Shown: positions 52,963 through 61,663, numbered from the stretch's first letter. The stretch: DNA of 64,000 nucleotides from Ignavibacteriota bacterium (GCA_016218085.1 JACREY010000017.1:1-64000), one strand, 5' to 3'. Notes: generated from the letters alone by a model not told the origin. A program made the numbers and translations.

Positions 52963-53745
52963 TTATAGTTTTATACTGCCTTCCAGATACGTTACAGCAT
53001 TACCTGCAATTTCCACTCTACCGTTTATCAGTTTGCAAAAAAGTTTTCCTTTTCTTTTGGAAAGCTGCATTGCAGTGAGTTCTTTTTTCCCGAGCTTCTC
53101 AGCCCAGTAAGGTATAAGCGTGGTATGCGCCGAGCCAGTTACAGGGTCTTCATTCACTCCGACAAGCGGAGCAAAAAATCTGGACACAAAATCAACTTCA
53201 TTTCCTTTTGCAGTGACCATCACACCCCTCGCACCTGATTTTTCTATTAAATTAAAATCAGGAATTATTTCTTCTATATCCTTTTGCGTCTCATAAACAA
53301 GCATATAATCGGTCTTGCCCTTGAACATCTCCAGAGGTTTCTTCCCTAATGCACTGTAAAGTTCTTCTGACATTTCAATTTTCCTCGTATTATCAGCAGG
53401 GAAATTCAGCACGAGCAAATCATCTTTCTGCCTGACGGTAAGCTCTCCACTCCTTGAGTGAAATACAATCTTTTCCCGGCTGTAGTTCAGGTGGTTAAAA
53501 ATTACGTGAGCGGTTGCAAGTGTTGCGTGTCCGCATAAATCTACTTCCGCAAGCGGTGTGAACCATTTTAGTTCATAATCAGCTCCGTTTGGAATAAAGA
53601 ATGCTGTTTCGGCAAGATTGTTTTCGAATGCAATGCTCTGCATTACATCTTCGGGCAGCCATTCCTCCAGAGGGCAAACTCCTGCGGGATTTCCGCCGAA
53701 CAATTTATCGCTGAACGCATCTACCTGATAGAACTTAATTTTCAT
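52963..53745 (-). CDS. PhzF-family isomerase
   Basis: A 260-residue protein of the PhzF/diaminopimelate-epimerase fold. Family motifs: YQVDAFSDKLFGGNPAGVC, the catalytic Glu in ENNLAETAFF, EVDLCGHATLATAHV, SRFFAPLVGVNEDPVTGSAH. Stand-alone PhzF-like proteins are common and usually not involved in phenazine synthesis; the substrate is unknown. It is a single gene. Confidence 0.92.
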   Translation of the reverse strand: MKIKFYQVDAFSDKLFGGNPAGVCPLEEWLPEDVMQSIAFENNLAETAFFIPNGADYELKWFTPLAEVDLCGHATLATAHVIFNHLNYSREKIVFHSRSGELTVRQKDDLLVLNFPADNTRKIEMSEELYSALGKKPLEMFKGKTDYMLVYETQKDIEEIIPDFNLIEKSGARGVMVTAKGNEVDFVSRFFAPLVGVNEDPVTGSAHTTLIPYWAEKLGKKELTAMQLSKRKGKLFCKLINGRVEIAGNAVTYLEGSIKL

Positions 53746-53890
53746 TTTTATATTTAATTATAGTTTTTATTCCGTTATTTCGAATTTGCATATTCCTTAA
53801 ATTTATGTCAAGGGACGTATTAATATATTGCTAAGATATACTCCGATAAAAAATATGCTATTAAATATAACAGAATTTCAGTCATTAAAA

Positions 53891-55108
53891 TTATTGTTTT
53901 GTTGCTGTTTTTCTTTTTTCGTCCGTCCATTTTGTTATTCCACCGAGCATATTATATACTTTATCAAATCCTTTTGAGTTCATCACCTCCATTGCCTTTG
54001 AACTCCTTCCACCTTTTTTGCAGTAAACAAGATAAGTTTTATTCCTGTCGAGTTTATCCAGTCTTTCTGTAAAATCAGGTGATTTAATATCAATATTCTC
54101 GGCTCCTTCGATATAGCTGACTGCATACTCTTCCTGTGTTCTGACATCAAGCAAAACAAATCCGGAGTTTCCCCTGTTATCATTAATCAATTTCTCGGCC
54201 GCACCGGTTTTAATATCGCGGATAATTTCATTCAGGAACATCCTGACAGTTTCATTAAACTCATCCGGGAATTCCATATTAACCATATGCGCAGCACCTT
54301 TTATTTCCACTTTTCTTGAACCGATGATTTCATTTTCTATCCTGCCGGCAATGTTTTTTATTCCCTGCATATCCAGATTACCAAATATAGTAAGAACAGG
54401 TGCTTTTATTTCAGATAATCTGCCGTTCGCCGGAGGATTGAGTTTCCCGGGTATTCTCATCGTATCGGGTTTATCGAATGTGCTTTTCAGCATTATCCTT
54501 ACATTCTCCCTTACTTTCGAGTCAACCTGTTCAGGAGTTCTGTCAGGTCCATCAGTCCATGCTTTCAGCATGCAATCAATTGCACCTTTAACGTTGCTTT
54601 TAGTAAATTCGATATTAATATTCCTATCAAACTCCTTCCAGCCGTCATCTTTTTTGTCAAAACCCGATAAGCCGGTTGAAACGGGAATCAATGCAATTAC
54701 TTTTTCGGGATGGGCTAACGCAAAATCAATCGTAATCAATCCGCCCATGGATAATCCCATTACAACTGCTTTATTAATTTTGAGTGAATCCATCAGGGCA
54801 TTTAAATCATCATAATTCGTAAAATTATCCGCTCCGCTTGTTGTCAGTCCGTGATTCCGTACATCAAACCTGATTACCCTGTAATAATTAGAAAAATAAT
54901 CGAACTGCCCGTCCCACATACGCCTGTCGAGAAAGCCGCCGTGTATCATAATTAACGGCACTCCGTCACCTTTTTCTTCGTAATAAATCTTTGCGTTTCC
55001 TACTTCAGCATAACCTGTTTTCAAATCTCCGGGATTTGAATTCTGTGCGCGCCCGAAGGCACTGCACAGAATTATAATCAAAAGAACTTTTGATGCGATT
55101 TTCATCAT
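53891..55108 (-). CDS. Exported alpha/beta hydrolase fused to rhodanese domain
   Basis: A 405-residue exported protein. Signal peptide (about 1-21); alpha/beta hydrolase domain (about 30-290) with oxyanion HGGFLDRRMWDGQ, nucleophile S120 in VVMGLSMGGLI, acid Asp in FGNLDMQG, and His in GAAHMVNMEFP. The C-terminal rhodanese domain (about 295-395) has FVLLDVRTQEEY and the active-site loop CKKGGRS, with Cys at about 363, so it may be catalytically competent. The natural substrate is unknown. Pairing of an ester hydrolase with a sulfur-transfer domain in the periplasm is unusual. It lies 6 bp after the S46 peptidase gene in the same direction, so likely co-transcribed. Confidence 0.88.
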   Translation of the reverse strand: MMKIASKVLLIIILCSAFGRAQNSNPGDLKTGYAEVGNAKIYYEEKGDGVPLIMIHGGFLDRRMWDGQFDYFSNYYRVIRFDVRNHGLTTSGADNFTNYDDLNALMDSLKINKAVVMGLSMGGLITIDFALAHPEKVIALIPVSTGLSGFDKKDDGWKEFDRNINIEFTKSNVKGAIDCMLKAWTDGPDRTPEQVDSKVRENVRIMLKSTFDKPDTMRIPGKLNPPANGRLSEIKAPVLTIFGNLDMQGIKNIAGRIENEIIGSRKVEIKGAAHMVNMEFPDEFNETVRMFLNEIIRDIKTGAAEKLINDNRGNSGFVLLDVRTQEEYAVSYIEGAENIDIKSPDFTERLDKLDRNKTYLVYCKKGGRSSKAMEVMNSKGFDKVYNMLGGITKWTDEKRKTATKQ

Positions 55109-55114
55109 TATAGT

Positions 55115-57268
55115 TTATTTTACAATTTTCATTTCGGAAATAAGATTTTTAGCACCTGCAAACTTATCTATAATCAGAAGTACATACCTGATATCGACAT
55201 TTATGCATCTCTGAAGTGCAGGATCGAAATGCAAATCGCTGCTCATTGCTTCGGAATTCCCGTCGAATGCTATGCCGATAAGTTCCCCGTCTGCATTGAT
55301 TACAGGACTTCCGGAATTCCCTCCCGTTATATCATTGTCGGTCAGGAAGCAAACGGGCATTTTTTTCCCGATGCCGTACATTCCGAAATCCTTGTTCGCA
55401 AAAATCGACTTTAACTTATCCGGCACAATGAATTCCTCATTGGTTGCGTCTTCCTTTTCCAGTATTCCTTCCATCGTGGTTGCGTAATCGTAATGCACCG
55501 CATCCCTTGGGTCATAGGGTATCACTTTGCCGAACGTTATTCTCATCGAGCTGTTTGCGTCAGGATAAAAATCTTTTTCATTCTTTAACTCCCTTAAACC
55601 GGCTATATACATTCTCTTTGCCCTTACAAGCCTCTGGTTGAATGAGGAATATTTTGCAAGAACTTTCTGGTTGTTTTCAAGCATAGAATAATATGTCAGT
55701 ATAGCCGGGTCCTTTTCAATTTTATTCCTGTCAGGATTTTTTATAAATTCAAACAGTTTTTCCTTTGTCGAGAACACCGAATTTTCATAAACATATTCGG
55801 CATATTTATTAAAATCACCGCCAAATTCCTCCTCCACTTTTTTGAAGATGCCGGGATGAAATTCTTTAGGAATGTCATCGTAAAAATATTTAAGCAGCTT
55901 TGCAAATATTTTTTTATCTATAGTGTAGTCATAATCCTTGTAAAACTGCTCTGCATTTAATTTTACCGATTCCGTTAATTCCGCGGATAAGTTTCCCTGC
56001 TTCACCGAATCGGCAATGTATCCGTAATTCTGAATGAAATTCATCAGCTCACATCCGTTTGAATATGCAATTTCAAAGAAGTAGAAATTTACCAGAGTAT
56101 ATTTTGTATCCGTTCTTTCCTTGTAAATTTCCTCGAATTCATTTATCACATTTCCGTATTTCTGTGATAAGACAGGGTCCTTTTTGACTTTTGAATTAAA
56201 ATCCTGCTCGGTTTTCCTTTTATCTTCAACTACCTTAAGCTTTCTTATTGCCTTTGTTTCTTCGAGGTCTTTTTTCCAGAAGTTGGCAAGATAAGCATAT
56301 TTATCCGCGTACTTAATTCTGATACCGGCATCCGTGTCCATGTATTCCTTCATTATTTTCATCTTTGCATTTTTCAGCTTTACCGAAGCCGCATTAGTAT
56401 AATCGGACTTGAATTTTACCCCGCTTGAAGGCAGGTATCTGTCTGTGAATCCCGGATAACCCCATATCATTGCAAAATCATTTTCATTATACCCTTTCAA
56501 TGAAATCGGGAGAAAGTGTTTCGGCTTTAACGGGATATTATTTACTGAATAATCAGCCGGCTTGCCGTCCGGTCCCGAATAAATCCTGAAAATTGTAAAG
56601 TCACCCGTATGCCTCGGCCACATCCAGTTATCGGTATCTCCGCCGAACTTTCCGATTGAAGAAGGAGGAGCGCCTACCAGCCTTACATCCCTGTATGTTT
56701 CATAAACATATAAATAATATTCATTGCCGTTTAACATTGAATATACATTTGCTTCGTATCCGTTTCCCCCGGTTGCATCTTCAACTATCCTTTGAATAGC
56801 TTCATTAATTTTAGCGTTTCTTTCCCTGTCGGGTGCATCGAACGGCACACCCTGCAATACTTTATCTGTTACTTTTTCAATGCGAACAAGAAGCGATGCC
56901 GTTTTACCCAGACAGGGCAGTTCTTCAGCTTTGCTTTTCGCCCAGAATCCATCTTTTAAATAATCGTGCTCAACAGTCGAATGAGACTGAATATTTCCGT
57001 ACCCGCAATGGTGGTTTGTCAGGAGCAAGCCTTCGTGTGAAATAAGTTCAGCGGTGCACTGACCGTAGTCGAGCATTACTATGGCATCTTTCAGACTCGG
57101 CTTGTTCAGATTATACATCCGGTCGATGCTCAGATTCAATCCGAGCCTTTGCATTTCAGGATAAATTTTATCCAGGCCTGACGGTATCCACATTCCCTCA
57201 TCAGCAATAGAGGAGAAATATGAACCCGTTACAAAGATAATTGCAAAAAGAAATGTTTTGAATTTCAT
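55115..57268 (-). CDS. S46 dipeptidyl-peptidase (DPP7/DPP11 family)
   Basis: A 717-residue periplasmic serine peptidase that releases dipeptides from peptide N-termini. Signal peptide 1-22; catalytic His in LLLTNHHCGYGN (about 86), Asp in GGDTDNWMWPRHTGD, Ser at about 652 in TGGNSGSPV. The residue 18 positions after the Ser is Gly (IAFDGN). In the family Gly here goes with hydrophobic-specific DPP7 and Arg with acidic-specific DPP11, so DPP7-like specificity is inferred. It feeds amino acid use by asaccharolytic Bacteroidota. It is the first gene of a pair with the hydrolase-rhodanese gene. Confidence 0.93.
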   Translation of the reverse strand: MKFKTFLFAIIFVTGSYFSSIADEGMWIPSGLDKIYPEMQRLGLNLSIDRMYNLNKPSLKDAIVMLDYGQCTAELISHEGLLLTNHHCGYGNIQSHSTVEHDYLKDGFWAKSKAEELPCLGKTASLLVRIEKVTDKVLQGVPFDAPDRERNAKINEAIQRIVEDATGGNGYEANVYSMLNGNEYYLYVYETYRDVRLVGAPPSSIGKFGGDTDNWMWPRHTGDFTIFRIYSGPDGKPADYSVNNIPLKPKHFLPISLKGYNENDFAMIWGYPGFTDRYLPSSGVKFKSDYTNAASVKLKNAKMKIMKEYMDTDAGIRIKYADKYAYLANFWKKDLEETKAIRKLKVVEDKRKTEQDFNSKVKKDPVLSQKYGNVINEFEEIYKERTDTKYTLVNFYFFEIAYSNGCELMNFIQNYGYIADSVKQGNLSAELTESVKLNAEQFYKDYDYTIDKKIFAKLLKYFYDDIPKEFHPGIFKKVEEEFGGDFNKYAEYVYENSVFSTKEKLFEFIKNPDRNKIEKDPAILTYYSMLENNQKVLAKYSSFNQRLVRAKRMYIAGLRELKNEKDFYPDANSSMRITFGKVIPYDPRDAVHYDYATTMEGILEKEDATNEEFIVPDKLKSIFANKDFGMYGIGKKMPVCFLTDNDITGGNSGSPVINADGELIGIAFDGNSEAMSSDLHFDPALQRCINVDIRYVLLIIDKFAGAKNLISEMKIVK

Positions 57269-57507
57269 AAATTTATTTTTTGGTTTAAAATGATTGAAAA
57301 ATATGATTGGTATAAATATTAAATTTTAATGAATAACAGTAATTATGCTTTAACAATATTTTTCCGGCAAAGACTTACAAGTATATTTACGACACAATAT
57401 AATGCAAGTTTCGGTTTATTTCTGAGTTTATTTCGGAATCCTGAAGTGAAAAATCGAATTGAATACGGCGTATTTCCCGGTGAAATACGCCGTGAATTTC
57501 AGTAGTT
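57269..57507. other. Intergenic region
   Basis: A+T-rich, no gene seen. It should contain the promoter of the S46 peptidase gene (leftward) and holds the terminator of the blaI-M56 operon at its right end. Confidence 0.5.
57465..57493 (-). terminator. Hairpin terminator of the blaI operon
   Basis: Perfect 12-bp stem ACGGCGTATTTC (57465-57476) with 57482-57493 around CCGGT, just after the M56 gene stop. The following T-run (leftward) is weak. Confidence 0.65.
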
Positions 57508-58722
57508 TTACTGCAGTTTAAAGTTAAATGGCAGGGACATCTTTACATCAACAAATTTCCCTTTAATCTGGCCGGGACTCCAGTCAGGCATTAAACCGAC
57601 AACACGCATCCCCTCTTTATCCATTTCGGGATGGGTACTGAGGGATACATTTATATTTTCTATCTTACCGCTTTTGGTAACAGTAAAATCAATAACGACC
57701 TTTCCCTGGATTTTATTCTCCCTGCATATTTCGGGATATTTTACATTTGAAATAATAAATTTCTGAAGAGCTTTTTCCCCTCCGGGAAACACAGGCATAA
57801 CATCCGGATTGACATAAACCGAATCCGAAATTATTAACACCGGAGTTTTTGAGGGTAAATCATTTATACCGAATAAAATCAAAGCTGTGAGGGCGAAGGG
57901 CAAAAGGAATGCATATTTCAGAGAAGATGAAATATTCGATTTTTCGCGATTCATCATGGTGAATCTCCTTTTAATTATTGATTTGTGAATATTGTTTGTT
58001 AAATCGTTGACCTGAATTCCAAGCGACATAGAAAGCAGAAGCTGCTGGTACCCTAATTTATCGAATCCCTTCAGCAATACTCCTTCATCTGCAAGGTATT
58101 CATGAATTGATTTTAAAGACTTTCTGTAGAGCCACGTGAACGGATTGAACCACTGTATTATGGTTAATAACTCAAGTAAAATTAAATCAACGCTGTGCCT
58201 CTGGTCGATATGAACTTTTTCGTGAATAACAATTTTTTCAATATCTTCTTCATTGAATTTGCTGTTTAGGAATATAAGCCCGAAAAAAGAAAACGGAGCG
58301 TAATTTGAATCCGTAAAAACTATCTTTATTCCCTCCCTTCTGGAAATACCGTATTTCCCTATAAGCCTGTAAATCTGCACAAGCTGAATAAGGAACCTGA
58401 TGGAAAAAATTGCAACGCCTGTCAGGTATATAACGGTTAGCACCTGAAAGACCGATAAATTGGATAAGAAAGCTGTCTGAAGCTCTTCTGGCTTTACCGT
58501 GATTGCGTCAAGAAATATCCTTGTGGATATGCTTCCGAATGATGTGATTGCAGAGAAATTAAAAGCCGGAAGTATAATTGAAAACAAAATTGATGCAAAC
58601 AGGTAATAGCGGTTTATCGTGAAGAATGTGTCCTTTCTCATAAATGCCCACCAGGCAAGATATAGTATTCCAAGACAGATGAATGAGCGTGCCAGATAAA
58701 TCAAAAGATTATCCATAATCAA
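57508..58722 (-). CDS. BlaR1-like M56 membrane peptidase with TonB C-terminal domain
   Basis: A 404-residue protein. Four transmembrane segments surround a cytoplasmic M56 zinc-peptidase domain with HEKVH at about 167-171 and a second ligand region LADEGVL near 212. After a fifth hydrophobic segment (about 268-285) the periplasmic C-terminus (about 314-404) is a TonB-type domain (VKYPEICRENKIQGKVVID, then DWSPGQIKGKFVDV) in place of the beta-lactam sensor of BlaR1. In BlaR/MecR systems the peptidase inactivates BlaI on signal. Here the sensed signal is not beta-lactam binding in the usual way. It overlaps blaI by 4 bp (ATGA). Confidence 0.9.
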   Translation of the reverse strand: MIMDNLLIYLARSFICLGILYLAWWAFMRKDTFFTINRYYLFASILFSIILPAFNFSAITSFGSISTRIFLDAITVKPEELQTAFLSNLSVFQVLTVIYLTGVAIFSIRFLIQLVQIYRLIGKYGISRREGIKIVFTDSNYAPFSFFGLIFLNSKFNEEDIEKIVIHEKVHIDQRHSVDLILLELLTIIQWFNPFTWLYRKSLKSIHEYLADEGVLLKGFDKLGYQQLLLSMSLGIQVNDLTNNIHKSIIKRRFTMMNREKSNISSSLKYAFLLPFALTALILFGINDLPSKTPVLIISDSVYVNPDVMPVFPGGEKALQKFIISNVKYPEICRENKIQGKVVIDFTVTKSGKIENINVSLSTHPEMDKEGMRVVGLMPDWSPGQIKGKFVDVKMSLPFNFKLQ

Positions 58723-59108
58723 TTCTCCGTTTTTTTCTTTTTTATTTCCCTCTCCATCAGCTTTTTGAGCTCTTCAAGTTCGGCAAGGGATAAATTATTC
58801 TGGTTTGTAAAAAAAGATACAAGGTGCTTGTATGAATTGCTGAAATAATCTTTCATGAAGCTTCCCATAAAATGCTTCGTGTATTCCGCCTTGCTAATGA
58901 GAGGATAGTATTCGTACGTCTTCCCGTAATCAGTGTGTCCGATGAATCCCTTTTTCTCGAGTATGCGGATTATAGTGGAAACCGTGTTGTATGCAGGCTT
59001 GCTCTTCGGAGGAAATTTTTCTATTACATCCTTTACAAATCCCTTTTCCAGCTCCCAAAGAACCTGCATCACCTGCTCTTCCGCCTTTGTTAAATGTGTG
59101 ATTTTCAT
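58719..59108 (-). CDS. BlaI/MecI/CopY-family repressor
   Basis: A 129-residue winged-helix repressor from the ATG at 59108. Motifs: KITHLTKAEEQVMQVLWEL, FPPKSKPAYNTVSTIIRIL (recognition helix), KKGFIGHTDYGKTYEYYPL. Residues N-T-V-S-T are the DNA-contacting part and the YNTVST-type segment is conserved. A TTG start at 59141 is ruled out because it lies inside the -7 box of the promoter. It would repress itself and the coupled M56 gene from three operator dyads at 59115-59186. Confidence 0.92.
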   Translation of the reverse strand: MKITHLTKAEEQVMQVLWELEKGFVKDVIEKFPPKSKPAYNTVSTIIRILEKKGFIGHTDYGKTYEYYPLISKAEYTKHFMGSFMKDYFSNSYKHLVSFFTNQNNLSLAELEELKKLMEREIKKKKTEN

Positions 59109-59114
59109 TTTATC

Positions 59115-59186
59115 AACTAAAGTTTTAGTTATTCTGTACAAATATATAACTAATAAATTAGTTTGTCAACTAAAAAATTAGTTGAC
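59115..59186. promoter_or_regulatory. Three BlaI-type operator dyads
   Basis: Three copies of AACTAA-N4-TTAGTT: O1 59115-59130, O2 59148-59163, O3 59168-59183 (O3 extends to GTCAACTAA/TTAGTTGAC at 59165-59186). O2 fills the promoter spacer, O3 covers the -35 box and O1 lies in the leader just before the start codon. Centre-to-centre spacings are 33 and 20 bp. BlaI-family dimers bind similar short dyads in other bacteria. Confidence 0.75.
59139..59169 (-). promoter_or_regulatory. Promoter of blaI operon
   Basis: On the minus strand: TTGACA (59164-59169), 17-bp spacer, TATATTTG (59139-59146), a perfect match to the Bacteroidota -7 consensus TAnnTTTG. It is about 30 bp upstream of the ATG at 59108. 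Confidence 0.8.
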
Positions 59187-59203
59187 AGAAAAATAATTCC
59201 GCA

Positions 59204-59228
59204 ATAAAAAACCCTGCCGGGGCAGGGT
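59204..59228 (-). terminator. Rho-independent terminator (leftward)
   Basis: ACCCTGCC (59211-59218) with GGCAGGGT (59221-59228), followed leftward by a T-run (A-run on the plus strand). It ends the DUF6530 gene ahead of the blaI promoter. Confidence 0.85.
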
Positions 59229-59255
59229 AAATTCAGAACCGGGATTAGGAATAAA

Positions 59256-59738
59256 TTAGATTATTTCTAATTCTTTTAAAATTCTTCCGAGAACTCTTAA
59301 CCTCTCACTGATAATTTCATCATCCTCGCGCAGACATTTGTCGAACAACTCGATGTCTTCAGTAATGTGTTCATTGTCAGTGCAGACAGATACATTCATA
59401 GCACCGCCCTGCACGCCAATCCTGTCGAGCAGCGGATAGTTCGGATAATCTTTTTCATTCTTGAAATATCTTTCCTTGAATACAAGCTTTGTCCTGCAAA
59501 TCAAAATCGCCAAATCAAGTGCGCGGTGAAGAGGCATTTCTTCTGATTGGCGGGACCATTTTTCTCCAGTGTGCCGCCATATCTTCGCTGAAATATCAAG
59601 TTTTCCCCTGTCATTCCACTGTGCTAATCCGAGCGAAAGCCCTTTTGCATCCGTATTTAATGCCAGTCTCCCGTCAACTTTTTCGTATTCTTCCGATACA
59701 ATTACCGGCTTATGCTTTAATTCTGTTGGTATTTTCAT
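59256..59738 (-). CDS. DUF6530-family protein
   Basis: A 160-residue soluble protein recognised by HKPVIVSEEYEKVDGRLA, DAKGLSLGLAQWNDRGK, ISAKIWRHTGEKWSRQSEE, PLHRALDLAILICRTKL and IGVQGGAMNVSVCTDNE. This matches, from memory, the conserved hypothetical family DUF6530, seen in diverse bacteria. The function is not known. It is a single gene with its own terminator and an inverted repeat just upstream of its start, so it is probably regulated. Confidence 0.75.
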   Translation of the reverse strand: MKIPTELKHKPVIVSEEYEKVDGRLALNTDAKGLSLGLAQWNDRGKLDISAKIWRHTGEKWSRQSEEMPLHRALDLAILICRTKLVFKERYFKNEKDYPNYPLLDRIGVQGGAMNVSVCTDNEHITEDIELFDKCLREDDEIISERLRVLGRILKELEII

Positions 59739-59750
59739 ATTTTTTTCTTT

Positions 59751-59781
59751 TTACTAATTTAGTAGTTTAGTAAATTAGTAA
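59751..59781. promoter_or_regulatory. Inverted repeat ahead of DUF6530 gene
   Basis: TTACTAATTTA (59751-59761) and its complement at 59771-59781 form a perfect 11-bp inverted repeat around GTAGTTTAG. The stretch also has TTAGTA three times with an 8-bp period. It lies 12-43 bp upstream of the start codon, where it would overlap a -7 box, and looks like an operator. It resembles but does not equal the BlaI dyad. Confidence 0.45.
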
Positions 59782-59801
59782 TAATTTTATGAAAAAGCAA
59801 T

Positions 59802-59828
59802 AAAAAAAGGGTGCCTGCTTGCACCCTT
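59802..59828 (-). terminator. Rho-independent terminator of hutU
   Basis: AAGGGTGC (59807-59814) with GCACCCTT (59821-59828) around CTGCTT. Leftward it is followed by seven T. Confidence 0.85.
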
Positions 59829-59849
59829 ATAATTTACTAATAATTCACG

Positions 59850-59913
59850 ATTGCACGCTCTTTGTGTCCGCTGTGGTGGAACTATTCACGACTCACGATT
59901 GACGATTGACGAT
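59850..59913. repeat. Repeat module plus heptad repeats after hutU
   Basis: 59852-59880 is an inverted, diverged copy of the repeat at 48401 (reverse complement TCCACCACAGCGGACACAAA then GAGCGTGC). 59886-59913 are four 7-bp units read leftward directly after the hutU stop: ATCGTCA, ATCGTCA, ATCGTGA, GTCGTGA. Confidence 0.7.
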
Positions 59914-61563
59914 TTAATCCAGCATCGGAATCTTAATTCCAAATTTCTTTTTATTCTCGATTGCCCTTTCGTAACCTGCGTCCGCGTGTCTGACAATTCC
60001 CATTCCCGGGTCATAGGTCAGGCATCTTTCGAGTCTGGCTTCGGCTTCGGGAGTGCCGTCCGCTACGATTACCATTCCAGCGTGAATGGAATTACCGATT
60101 CCCACTCCCCCTCCGTGATGCAGGGAAATCCAGCTTGCTCCGCCTATAGCATTCAAAGCAAAATTAAGCACCGGCCAGTCTGCTATTGCATCGGAACCGT
60201 CTTTCATTTTTTCCGTTTCACGGTTCGGCGATGCCACGCTTCCGCAGTCGAGATGGTCGCGACCTATTACAATCGGAGCTTTCACCTTTCCGGTTTTTAC
60301 TAAATCATTAAATACCTTCCCTGCCTTTGCCCTGTCTCCGTATCCCAGCCAGCAAATGCGCGAAGGCAATCCCTGGAAATGTATTTTTTCTTTTGCCGCT
60401 TTAAGCCATTTATGAAGGAGCGCATCATCAGGGAAAAGCTTCATTATAGCTTCATCAGTAGTAAAAATATCATTCGGGTCACCCGAGAGCGCAGCCCATC
60501 TGAAAGGTCCTTTGCCATCGCAGAATAGCGGACGTATATATTCGGGCACAAATCCCGGTATTTCAAACGCCTCTGCAAATCCGTTTGCCTCAGCTTCGCC
60601 TCTTAAGTTATTCCCGTAATCAAAAGTTATTGCGCCCTTCTTCATAAATTCCCACATTGTCTTGCAATGAACAACAGCAGTCTTCTTTGCAAGCTCCTGA
60701 TATTTTGCAGGATTCGATTTTCTTAACTCAACTGCATCTTCGAATTTCATTCCCATCGGCACGTAACCATTGAGCATATCGTGAGCGGAAGTTTGGTCGG
60801 TTAATACATCGGGAATAATTCCGCGTTTTAATATTTCAGGCAGAACTTCACCCGCATTACCCACAAGCCCGATAGACTTTGCTATCTTTTTTTCCTTTGC
60901 TTCAAGAACAAGTTTCAGAGCCTCATCTATGCTTTCAGTCATCACATCGCAGTATCCCGTATCGAGTCTTTTTTGTATTCTTGTTTTATCCACATCTATT
61001 CCGAGGAATGCTCCGCCATTCAGCGTTGCCGCAAGCGGCTGTGCGCCGCCCATTCCGCCGAGCCCGGCAGTAAGAACGAATTTTCCCGAAAGCGTTCCGC
61101 CGAAATGCTTTTTCGCTGCAGAAGCAAATGTTTCGTATGTTCCCTGAAGTATTCCCTGCGTACCGATATAAATCCATGAGCCTGCCGTCATCTGTCCGTA
61201 CATTGTAAGCCCGAGTCCTTCGAGTCTCCTGAATTCATCCCATGTTGCCCATTTCGGGACTATCTGCGAATTTGATATAATCACTCTCGGAGCATTTTTA
61301 TGTGTTTTAAAAACCGCAACGGGCTTGCCCGATTGTACGAGCATTGTTTCATCTCCTTCTAAAGTTTTTAGTGTCGCTACTATTGCATCGAAGCATTCCC
61401 AGTTTCTTGCCGCTTTTCCCGAGCCGCCGTAAACCACTAAATCCTGCGGACGCTCTGCCACATCGGGGTCCAGGTTATTCATAAGCATTCTCATTGCCGC
61501 TTCTGCCTGCCAGTTCTTGCAGGTCATCTTTGTTCCGGTTGGTGCTTTTACTGTTCTTGACAT
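59914..61563 (-). CDS. hutU: Urocanate hydratase
   Basis: Second enzyme of histidine degradation, turning urocanate into 4-imidazolone-5-propionate with tightly bound NAD. A 549-residue protein, usual length. Motifs: [53 protein letters not shown] (NAD site), [22 protein letters not shown] (conserved Cys), and [15 protein letters not shown]. hutH, hutI and hutG are not adjacent, so it is a lone hut gene here. Heptad repeats begin right after its stop. Confidence 0.96.
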   Translation of the reverse strand: MSRTVKAPTGTKMTCKNWQAEAAMRMLMNNLDPDVAERPQDLVVYGGSGKAARNWECFDAIVATLKTLEGDETMLVQSGKPVAVFKTHKNAPRVIISNSQIVPKWATWDEFRRLEGLGLTMYGQMTAGSWIYIGTQGILQGTYETFASAAKKHFGGTLSGKFVLTAGLGGMGGAQPLAATLNGGAFLGIDVDKTRIQKRLDTGYCDVMTESIDEALKLVLEAKEKKIAKSIGLVGNAGEVLPEILKRGIIPDVLTDQTSAHDMLNGYVPMGMKFEDAVELRKSNPAKYQELAKKTAVVHCKTMWEFMKKGAITFDYGNNLRGEAEANGFAEAFEIPGFVPEYIRPLFCDGKGPFRWAALSGDPNDIFTTDEAIMKLFPDDALLHKWLKAAKEKIHFQGLPSRICWLGYGDRAKAGKVFNDLVKTGKVKAPIVIGRDHLDCGSVASPNRETEKMKDGSDAIADWPVLNFALNAIGGASWISLHHGGGVGIGNSIHAGMVIVADGTPEAEARLERCLTYDPGMGIVRHADAGYERAIENKKKFGIKIPMLD

Positions 61564-61663
61564 ATTATTTATATAAAAATTTAATTTAAAACCGCTGATG
61601 TATTATATAATAATTTAAATATTTAAAATTTTAAAAAATATTTAGAAATATTTCTCCGTTTAA

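Noticed and set aside
59109-59141. Longer BlaI from a TTG at 59141
   Set aside because: That codon is in the -7 box of the promoter and the added residues include operator 1.
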